From an uncultured Alistipes sp. (GTDB lineage: Bacteria; Bacteroidota; Bacteroidia; Bacteroidales; Rikenellaceae), in assembly GCA_910586375.1 (NCBI GenBank), contig CAJUIE010000051.1, positions 1-10,845 of the forward strand: 10,845 bases of DNA, given 5' to 3'. Positions 5,733 to 10,845 of the stretch are shown piece by piece. The notes under the pieces were generated by a model. That model was not told the DNA's origin and did not search any database. It was given only the letters and a program-made list of their open reading frames with translations. The position numbers and the translations under genes are program-made. How positions within the stretch are numbered: position 1 is the stretch's first letter; each line of letters begins with the position of its first letter.

Positions 5733-6620
5733 ATGATGCGGCTTTTAAGCATTATATGGGATTTCGACCCGGTGCTGTTCTCGATCGGAACGCTCGACAT
5801 CCGCTATTACGGTCTGATGTGGGCTGTGGCGATTCTTGTCGGGGCGAAGTTGTTCGACAACTTTTGCAAGCGCGAGGGGTTGCCATCGAAGGTTTCGGAG
5901 TCGATCTTTCTCTATGGCACGCTGGCCACAATCATTGGCGCGCGCGTGGGACACTGTCTTTTTTATGATCCGGTGGAGTATCTGCGTGCGCCGTGGACGA
6001 TCATTACGGGTTTTCGCGACGGCGGTATGGCCAGCCATGGGGCCGCTATCGGGTTGCTGATCGGGCTGTGGCTCTTTTCGCGTAAAAACAAACTGCCCTA
6101 TGTCTGGTCGCTGGACCGTATCATGATCGCCGTGGCGATCGGTGGCGCTGTAGTGCGTATGGGCAATCTGTTCAATTCAGAGATTTTTGGCGAGGCTACG
6201 ACTCTGCCGTGGGGCTTCGAGTTTGTTCGTTCGTCAAAATGGGTGCGTGAGTTTGCTCCGGCTGCTGTGCATCCCACGCAGATATACGAAGCTCTTTGTT
6301 ATGTGGCTACGTTCGTCGTTCTCTGCTGGCTCTATTATGGGCGCGACCTGGCGCGCAGGCGTCCGGGTGTGTTGTTTGGAGTGGGCCTGCTGGGTATTTT
6401 TCTTACGCGATTCGTGATCGAGTTCATCAAGACCGAGCAGGAGAGTTTCGAGGCGGACTGGGTGCTGGACATGGGCCAGTGGCTCAGCATTCCCTTCATC
6501 GTGTTGGGAGCAGGGATGATTGTATGGGGACTGAAACGCCCCGCAGTGGCTGTGCAGGCCGTGCCGCAAGGGCCGTCGGCAAAACCGGCCCGTAAAAAAA
6601 CGCAAAACGTAAAACGATGA
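5733..6620 (+). CDS. lgt: Prolipoprotein diacylglyceryl transferase
   Basis: Lgt transfers diacylglycerol from phosphatidylglycerol to the lipobox cysteine of prolipoproteins, the first step of lipoprotein maturation, in the inner membrane. The 295 residues contain seven or so hydrophobic helices and the family signatures: ARVGHCLFYDP (70-80), GGMASHGAAIG with His102, VVRMGNLFNSEIFG (Arg142, Asn145), HPTQIYE (180-186), and RFVIEFIK (Arg226, Glu230). These correspond to E. coli His103, Arg143, Asn146, Arg239 and Glu243. A basic Lys/Arg-rich tail ends the protein. The ATG directly follows the kinase stop (TAGATG; a second ATG is one codon on), and the stop overlaps the next start as ATGA. Likely substrates include the NigD-like lipoprotein in this window. 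Confidence 0.97.
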   Translation: MMRLLSIIWDFDPVLFSIGTLDIRYYGLMWAVAILVGAKLFDNFCKREGLPSKVSESIFLYGTLATIIGARVGHCLFYDPVEYLRAPWTIITGFRDGGMASHGAAIGLLIGLWLFSRKNKLPYVWSLDRIMIAVAIGGAVVRMGNLFNSEIFGEATTLPWGFEFVRSSKWVREFAPAAVHPTQIYEALCYVATFVVLCWLYYGRDLARRRPGVLFGVGLLGIFLTRFVIEFIKTEQESFEADWVLDMGQWLSIPFIVLGAGMIVWGLKRPAVAVQAVPQGPSAKPARKKTQNVKR

Positions 6621-7630
6621 GTGACAATTCAATGGTCGACCAGGTCAACCGTTTGGTGGAGGATCGGCTCCTGGCGGGCGAAGCCATAGCGCTGCCCGGT
6701 GTAGGATCGCTGTATATCGAACGGCGGGGAGCCCGCCGTATTTCGCGGCAGATGTTGGAACCGCCCTGTCGGCGGATCGTCTTTACGTCGCAGATACGAG
6801 GCGTGTCGCTTGTCGAGGTGATCGTCTCCGTAGCACAGTGCGACGAGGAGACGGCGCTGAAGGTTTACCAGCGTTGGCTGGAGGCCGTGCAGCGCGAGGA
6901 CAGATTGCACATAGAAGATGTGGGAACCTTGAGCTCCAAGCATTTCACTCCTGATCCGACTTTTGACGAGGTACTCAACCCGCAGGGACATGAGCCTGTG
7001 CGGATCGAGAATGACCGGCATTTCGACTGGGTGCTCTGGTTGGGCGTCGTCGCGATTGTCGGCGTGTTGGGATTCGTGGCTTATTGGTGGTACAACGAAC
7101 GGGAGCCGTCGTTGGATCTGAAGTTCTTCGAAAATCACATTACCCAGCATGAAGGGTCGATTTCTCCGTTGCATGAGACCGACCCGATGGCAGAAGAGGA
7201 GGCTTCTGATGTGGAAGGTGTGGAGGAGAGCGTGGAAGCTGCCGATGCGGTGGTTACTGAACCTGCGACAGCGGAAGATGTGACGGAGACGGTGAACAAA
7301 GCACTGGAGGCTGATCGCAATCAGATAGAGGCGATTCAGTCGGCTCTATCGCGGGCGGCGCTTGCTCCGGAAGGAACGCCGGATGCCCCTGCAACGCTGG
7401 TTCCGGGCCGTAGCTATGTGGTGATTGGGGTATTCAGCGAGCCTGAGAATGCGGCGAAGCGCATTCGCGAGATCGAGAAACTGAATCCGTCGCTGCATTG
7501 CAGCGTCTACCGTTTCGGCGATAAACTGATGCTCTCGCCTTACGAATCGGCGACTGTGGCCGACTGCCGGGCTTTCATGCGCTTGCAGCGGGGGTTGTTC
7601 CCTGATCTGTGGCCCTATACGGCCCGTTGA
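6617..7630 (+). CDS. HU-CCDC81-type and SPOR domain membrane protein
   Basis: 337 residues with a layout known from Bacteroidetes. Two HU-like domains of the CCDC81 type lie at about residues 4-62 (VNRLVEDRLLAGEAIALPGVG, SLYIERRGARR) and 63-128 (VSLVEVIVSVAQCDEETALK, HIEDVGTLSSK, FTPD). A single transmembrane helix is at about 138-158 (WVLWLGVVAIVGVLGFVAYWW). A long acidic, probably disordered linker spans about 160-260. A C-terminal SPOR domain spans about 262-337 (RSYVVIGVFSEPENAAKRIREIEKLNPSLHCSVYRFG ending in DLWPYTAR, shown here across two stretches). SPOR domains bind denuded septal peptidoglycan; HU-type domains bind nucleic acid or, in this clade, possibly protein. The topology puts the HU part in the cytoplasm and SPOR in the periplasm, so the protein could link a cytosolic assembly to the cell wall or division site (inference). 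It overlaps lgt by 4 bases. Confidence 0.85.
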   Translation: MSDNSMVDQVNRLVEDRLLAGEAIALPGVGSLYIERRGARRISRQMLEPPCRRIVFTSQIRGVSLVEVIVSVAQCDEETALKVYQRWLEAVQREDRLHIEDVGTLSSKHFTPDPTFDEVLNPQGHEPVRIENDRHFDWVLWLGVVAIVGVLGFVAYWWYNEREPSLDLKFFENHITQHEGSISPLHETDPMAEEEASDVEGVEESVEAADAVVTEPATAEDVTETVNKALEADRNQIEAIQSALSRAALAPEGTPDAPATLVPGRSYVVIGVFSEPENAAKRIREIEKLNPSLHCSVYRFGDKLMLSPYESATVADCRAFMRLQRGLFPDLWPYTAR

Positions 7631-7636
7631 ACTGTG

Positions 7637-8122
7637 ATGCTTGCCGAGCGTCTCGTCCGGATTATCGACCGGTTCTATTTTCCATGGATTGAGGCATTGA
7701 TGCCGCGTCAAACTTTTCGGTATGCTGTCTGTGGGGGAATTACCTATGGGCTTTTTGATCCGATATGTTATTTTTTTATCTACAACTACGTCGTCGCCTA
7801 TCGTTATTTTGATTTGAACGTCGTTGTTGTTTCGCCGCATATCGCGGCATTAGCGTTGGTGCTTCCTCTGACTTTTGCGGTGGGATTCTGGCTTAACCGC
7901 AACATTGCGTTCCGACATTCGCCACTGCGAACGCACACGCAGCTGTTGCGTTACGCAGTGTCGATTGCAGGCTCGATCTTTCTGACCTATGGAGGTCTCA
8001 AATTTTTTGTCGAAGTATGCGGATTGTGGCCGACGCCGGCGAAGGTCGTCACCACGGTTGTGACAACCGTGTATAGTTTTCTGGCAGCTAAATTTTTTAC
8101 TTTTCGTCACGCCGAGGCGTAG
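7637..8122 (+). CDS. GtrA-like family membrane protein
   Basis: 161 residues from ATG 7637 (an in-frame GTG at 7634 is one codon earlier). Four hydrophobic segments and the GtrA signatures are seen: RQTFRYAVCGGITYGLFDPICYFFIYN near residues 24-50 (split between helix 1 and its lead-in), LVLPLTFAVGFWLNRNIAFRHS in the middle, LLRYAVSIAGSIFLTYGGLKFF and VVTTVYSFLAAKFFTFR at the end. GtrA-type proteins are thought to move or flip polyprenyl-linked sugars or otherwise help cell-surface glycan synthesis; the substrate here is unknown. It is the last gene of the operon, 6 bases after the HU/SPOR gene. No glycosyltransferase lies next to it in the window. Confidence 0.88.
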   Translation: MLAERLVRIIDRFYFPWIEALMPRQTFRYAVCGGITYGLFDPICYFFIYNYVVAYRYFDLNVVVVSPHIAALALVLPLTFAVGFWLNRNIAFRHSPLRTHTQLLRYAVSIAGSIFLTYGGLKFFVEVCGLWPTPAKVVTTVVTTVYSFLAAKFFTFRHAEA

Positions 8123-8129
8123 GCGCGCA

Positions 8130-8361
8130 TAGATTCTTCGTCGCCTTCGGTACTTCAGACTGACATTCGACCGGCGGTCGACCGAGCCGTAGCTACCCCC
8201 CCCCAGGCGAAGGATCGCCACTTCGTAGCGTCGCCATTCGCTGGCTCCGGCCCGAAAATAGATGTTTCGACCTTAGGTCGATCGAGCCGTAGCCCCCGGA
8301 TGCGGAGGCTCGACACGTTGTGTCTTGCCCCGCTGGCTCCGGCCCGTTTTTAGATTCTTCG
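8130..8361. repeat. Two degenerate tandem intergenic units with conserved palindrome and poly-C tract
   Basis: Unit 1 (about 8130-8254) and unit 2 (about 8259-8346) share the order TAGAT..TTCG, then TCGACC-nnn-GGTCGA, then CGAGCCGTAGC with a C run, then CGCTGGCTCCGGCCCG. The palindrome sits at 8168-8182 with loop GGC and at 8267-8281 with loop TTA. The GC-rich end motif is at 8239-8254 and 8331-8346. A third TAGATTCTTCGG starts at 8351. Unit 1 has nine C in a row (8196-8204) where unit 2 has five. No gene is supported here. The order of conserved blocks suggests copies of one intergenic element rather than chance. Confidence 0.6.
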
Positions 8362-8378
8362 GCTAAAAGCCTCAGAAT
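8354..8378. repeat. Palindromic intergenic element
   Basis: ATTCT (8354-8358) pairs with AGAAT (8374-8378), and GGCT/AGCC pair inside around AAA, with a two-base mismatch step between the two stems. A looser relative of the left arm occurs at 8131-8163 (AGATTCTTCG...CTTCAGACTGAC). AGATTCTTCG...CTCAGAATG resembles short REP-like elements I have seen between genes in several bacteria (recall, not searched). It lies 11 bases past the stop of FISUMP remnant 2 on the minus strand and could help end transcripts from either side. Confidence 0.45.
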
Positions 8379-8389
8379 GCTCTCCTCTC

Positions 8390-8584
8390 TTATTCCTGCA
8401 CGCAGCGAACGGGGAAACCGTACGCACGAGGGCTGCCGCTCTCGGGGTCCACGTCGGAACAGTGGAAGCCCAAGCCCGGCCCGCTCACGCTCGACGCCGA
8501 GTCAGGCGCACTGCTCCAGGTGTAACCGCTTTTACCTTCCCGACGGTCGGATTTCTGCCGAGGCTCTTTGTGAAAACCCGAAGC
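8390..8584 (-). pseudogene. FISUMP/C-type-lectin C-terminal remnant, copy 2 (DGR variable-region-like)
   Basis: On the minus strand, codons from ASGFHKEP through GKSGYTWSSAPDSASSVSG to SPRAYGFPVRCVQE and a TAA stop (8392-8390) give the complete C-terminal 64 residues of a FISUMP-type domain, with no N-terminal part. It begins 14 bases after the uvrB stop codon on the same strand but in another frame, with no start codon or ribosome site of its own. From GYxW to VR it aligns with copy 1 without gaps over 41 codons: 27 codons are identical in all three bases and 14 differ, with 20 of 21 changed bases in codon positions 1 or 2. Upstream of GYxW the copies are diverged and differ by one codon. 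It could be the degraded end of a lost gene, or a cassette inserted as such. Confidence 0.7.
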
Positions 8585-8598
8585 GGATGGATGGAGGG

Positions 8599-10671
8599 CT
8601 ATTTGCGGTTTTCGTCGCGCAGCTTCTGCAATTCGTACATGCGGTCGCGGAATTTCGCCGCAGCAAGGAAATCCAGCGATTTGGCCGCTCTCTCCATATC
8701 CTCCCGGGCCTTGTCGATCAGGGCGTCGAGGTTTTCGCCAATGCCCGGAACCGGTTTTTTCGACCCATCGGCCGAGTAACAGCCCGTTACATCGGCTGCC
8801 ATCATGGCGTGCTCTTCGGTAATGGGGTAGGCTGCCAGATCGAGTTCGGCACCTGAGGGGGTATTCGCCAGCAGGGTGCGCTGGCCCGAGCCGCTGCGCT
8901 GCGCCTGCCGGGGCAGCATTTCGTGCTCCATATTGAACCGTACCTGTTTCTCGCGGCGGCGGTTACTCTGCTCGATGGCATAGCGCATCGATTCAGTACA
9001 AGTGTCGGCGTAGAGAATGACGTTGCCCTGGGAGTGACGTGCGGCACGGCCTGCTATCTGCGTGAGCGAACGCACGTTTCGCAGAAATCCCTCTTTGTCG
9101 GCATCGAGAATCGCCACCAGTGCCACCTCGGGGAGGTCGAGCCCTTCACGAAGGAGGTTGACGCCGACCAGGACGTCGAACATACCGGCCCGCAGGTCTT
9201 CGAGAATGCGGATCCGTTCGAGCGTGTCGACGTCAGAGTGGATATAACGGTTGCGTACGCCCACGCGGTCGAAATATTTCGACAGCTCCTCGGCCATGCG
9301 CTTGGTGATGGTTGTAACGAGGATTTTGTCGTCGTTTTTCACTCTTTTGTCGATCTCTTCGATCAGATCATCAATCTGGTTAAGAGTCACGCGTACCTCT
9401 AAAGGCGGGTCGACCAGCCCCGTGGGGCGGATCAGCTGCTCGGCAACGACCCCTTCGCTCTTCATCAGCTCCCAGTCGGCGGGTGTGGCGCTCACGTAGA
9501 TGGCCGTACCCTGCAATTGTTCGAACTCCCCGAAAGTCAGCGGTCGGTTGTCCTTGGCAGCGGGAAGACGGAAGCCGTACTCCACCAGATTCTCCTTGCG
9601 GGCCCGGTCACCGCCGAACATGGCATGAACCTGGGGAATTGTTACGTGGCTCTCGTCTACGACCATCAGATAATCCTTGGGGAAGTAGTCCAGCAGGCAG
9701 AAAGGACGGGTCCCGGCAGCTCGGCCGTCGAAGTAGCGGGAGTAATTCTCGATGCCCGGGCAGTAGCCCAGCTCCTTGATCATCTCCACATCATACTCCA
9801 CGCGCTGCTTGAGGCGCTGCGCCTCTGTAAGGCGTCCTTCGCGTTCGAACATCTCGACCTGCTGTCCGAGGTCGAGGTAGATCTGCTGCACAGCGGAGTG
9901 TATGCGTTCCTTGGTGGTTACGAAGAGGCTGGTGGGGTAGAGCGTCAGTTGGTCGAGTGTCTGGAGCCGCTGTCCTGTGGTGGGGTCGATGGACTGGATA
10001 GCTTCGACTTCGTTGTCGAAAAACATGACGCGGAAACACTGATTGCCGAACTCGCCGAATGCGGCCATGATGTCCACGGTATCGCCGTTGACGCGGAACG
10101 TGGCCGGCTCCAGTTCGCGTTCCGTGCGAGTGTAAAGCGCTTCGACGAGCCGATAGAGAAAGTGCTTGTAACTGACGATCTGTCCTACCTCGATATGGAT
10201 GGCCGTAGCGTGGAAATCGGCGGGGTTGCCGGCGCCGTAGAGGCACGAGACACTCGACACGACGATGACATCGCGGCGTCCTGACAACAGCGTGGCGACG
10301 GTCTGCAAACGCATCTTCTCGATTTCATCGTTGATTGAGAGGTCTTTTTCTATATAGGTGTCTGATGCCGGGAGGTAGGCTTCGGGTTGATAGTAGTCGT
10401 AATAGGATACGAAATACTCGATGGCATTCTCCGGAAAGAAGTTCTTGAACTCGCCGTAGAGCTGTGCTGCAAGGGTTTTATTGTGGCTCAATACGAGTGT
10501 CGGACGTTTCAGCTCCGCGATGACGTTGGCCACCGTGAAAGTCTTGCCCGAGCCGGTGACGCCCAGCAGCACATTGTGCTGCGAGCCGTGGCGGATTGAC
10601 CCCACGAGCTGGGCGATCGCCTCCGGCTGGTCGCCCATCGGGGCGTAGTCCGATACGAGTTTGAAATCCAT
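8599..10671 (-). CDS. uvrB: UvrABC system protein B (excinuclease ABC subunit B)
   Basis: UvrB is the helicase-like damage-verification subunit of nucleotide excision repair. It is loaded by UvrA, separates the strands around the lesion and recruits UvrC. The 690 residues, close to the usual 670-700, contain all expected parts: Walker A GVTGSGKT (37-44), the beta-hairpin YYDYYQPEAYLP (90-101) that locks the DNA, DESH (339-342), IYVSATP (391-397), VGVNLLREGLDLPEV (502-516), the helicase motif VI QIAGRAAR (538-545), and a C-terminal UVR motif (about 648-685, AREDMERAAKSLDFLAAAKFRDRM) for UvrC contact. The stretch 590-645 between motif VI and UVR is poorly conserved. The start MDFKLVSDYAP fits the family. 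uvrA is not in the window. The downstream DNA is FISUMP remnant 2 rather than a clear terminator. Confidence 0.98.
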   Translation of the reverse strand: MDFKLVSDYAPMGDQPEAIAQLVGSIRHGSQHNVLLGVTGSGKTFTVANVIAELKRPTLVLSHNKTLAAQLYGEFKNFFPENAIEYFVSYYDYYQPEAYLPASDTYIEKDLSINDEIEKMRLQTVATLLSGRRDVIVVSSVSCLYGAGNPADFHATAIHIEVGQIVSYKHFLYRLVEALYTRTERELEPATFRVNGDTVDIMAAFGEFGNQCFRVMFFDNEVEAIQSIDPTTGQRLQTLDQLTLYPTSLFVTTKERIHSAVQQIYLDLGQQVEMFEREGRLTEAQRLKQRVEYDVEMIKELGYCPGIENYSRYFDGRAAGTRPFCLLDYFPKDYLMVVDESHVTIPQVHAMFGGDRARKENLVEYGFRLPAAKDNRPLTFGEFEQLQGTAIYVSATPADWELMKSEGVVAEQLIRPTGLVDPPLEVRVTLNQIDDLIEEIDKRVKNDDKILVTTITKRMAEELSKYFDRVGVRNRYIHSDVDTLERIRILEDLRAGMFDVLVGVNLLREGLDLPEVALVAILDADKEGFLRNVRSLTQIAGRAARHSQGNVILYADTCTESMRYAIEQSNRRREKQVRFNMEHEMLPRQAQRSGSGQRTLLANTPSGAELDLAAYPITEEHAMMAADVTGCYSADGSKKPVPGIGENLDALIDKAREDMERAAKSLDFLAAAKFRDRMYELQKLRDENRK

Positions 10672-10675
10672 AGCG

Positions 10676-10683
10676 CAAAAATA
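10676..10683 (-). promoter_or_regulatory. Possible -7 element of uvrB
   Basis: TATTTTTG on the minus strand matches TAnnTTTG and ends 4 bases before the uvrB ATG, inside an AT-rich stretch (10676-10714). If used, the transcript would be essentially leaderless. There is no TTG at the 19-base spacing (TTT is found instead), so it may be chance in AT-rich DNA. No SOS-box-like CTG-N10-CAG is visible nearby. Confidence 0.3.
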
Positions 10684-10693
10684 GAATTAAAAA

Positions 10694-10845
10694 TCAAGAA
10701 TGAAAAATTAAAATCGGAGGCCGAAAAGAGCCTTTGCCCGGTGTGGCTTCGGCACTTCTCTTTCTTTGCACGCAGCGAACGGGGAAAGCGTATGCACGGC
10801 TGCCGTTGCTCTCGGGGCTCACGCTGGAACTGTCGAAGCTCAAGT
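10694..10845 (-). pseudogene. FISUMP/C-type-lectin C-terminal tail, copy 3, running off the window
   Basis: On the minus strand the frame enters at 10843 as LSFDSSSVSPESNGSRAYAF, then PVRCVQ, and then leaves the family pattern (RKRSAEATPGK...) to a TGA at 10696-10694. It aligns codon for codon with the ends of copies 1 and 2. Again most differences fall in the first and second bases of NNC codons. The Gly before FPVR is Ala, and the natural stop after VRCVQE is lost, both signs of decay. An inverted repeat (CCGAA..GCC/GGC..TTCGG, 10721-10752) follows it. The part upstream is outside the window, so it could be the end of a real gene with a changed tail. It lies upstream of uvrB on the same strand. 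Confidence 0.55.

Noticed and set aside
8130..8361. Possible CRISPR array from repeated blocks
   Set aside because: Only two units, with unequal spacing, internal divergence and no cas genes.
8320..8856. 178-codon plus-strand frame spanning remnant 2 and the 3' end of uvrB
   Set aside because: Antisense of both features; the product is low-complexity Arg/Ser with no start context.
9517..10284. 255-codon open frame on the plus strand inside uvrB
   Set aside because: Antisense shadow of a highly conserved uvrB region; no start signal or domain.

Overview
The window looks like chromosomal DNA from a gut-type Bacteroidetes, most likely Alistipes or a close relative (Rikenellaceae). This is inferred from four things: GC-rich coding DNA with AT-rich gaps; TTG-19 bp-TAnnTTTG promoters typical of the phylum; weak Shine-Dalgarno sites; and families that are mostly Bacteroidetes-specific (NigD-like lipoprotein, two HU-CCDC81-type domains plus SPOR, FISUMP/C-type-lectin tails). 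No phage, insertion sequence, CRISPR array or reverse transcriptase gene is visible.

Layout. Positions 1-432 have no intact gene. They hold a 72-bp-period repeat, a remnant of a FISUMP-type C-terminal domain (minus strand) and a hairpin terminator. A NigD-like surface lipoprotein (433-1128, minus) is divergent from an ECF sigma factor (1216-1815) and its partner (1819-2988), which joins an anti-sigma-like inner-membrane part to a predicted outer-membrane barrel. Positions 2989-3436 hold a weak terminator, a very good orphan promoter that may drive a small RNA, and tRNA-Arg(CCG) on the minus strand with its own terminator. From 3437 to 8122 six plus-strand genes are packed as one apparent operon: a LexA/CI-like regulator without protease residues, riboflavin synthase (ribE), a PhoR-like histidine kinase, lgt, an HU/SPOR membrane protein and a GtrA-like membrane protein. 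Positions 8123-8598 hold two degenerate repeat units, a palindromic element and a second FISUMP remnant. uvrB fills 8599-10671 on the minus strand, and a third FISUMP tail runs off the end of the window.

Main observation. The three FISUMP tails are all on the minus strand and outside recognisable full-length genes. Two start at the same codon and end at the family's C-terminus. Between the two longer copies, 14 of 41 aligned codons differ, with 21 base changes of which only one is at a third codon position. The changes are mostly first and second bases of NNC codons. That is the pattern expected from adenine-directed mutagenesis of AAC codons by a diversity-generating retroelement (DGR). They therefore look like dispersed variable-region cassettes rather than ordinary decayed paralogues, although no template or reverse transcriptase lies in this window.

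The operon mixes a precursor pathway (flavin) with envelope functions: lipoprotein maturation, a peptidoglycan-binding SPOR protein, an envelope sensor kinase and a GtrA-type carrier. Lgt would also modify the NigD-like lipoprotein encoded nearby.
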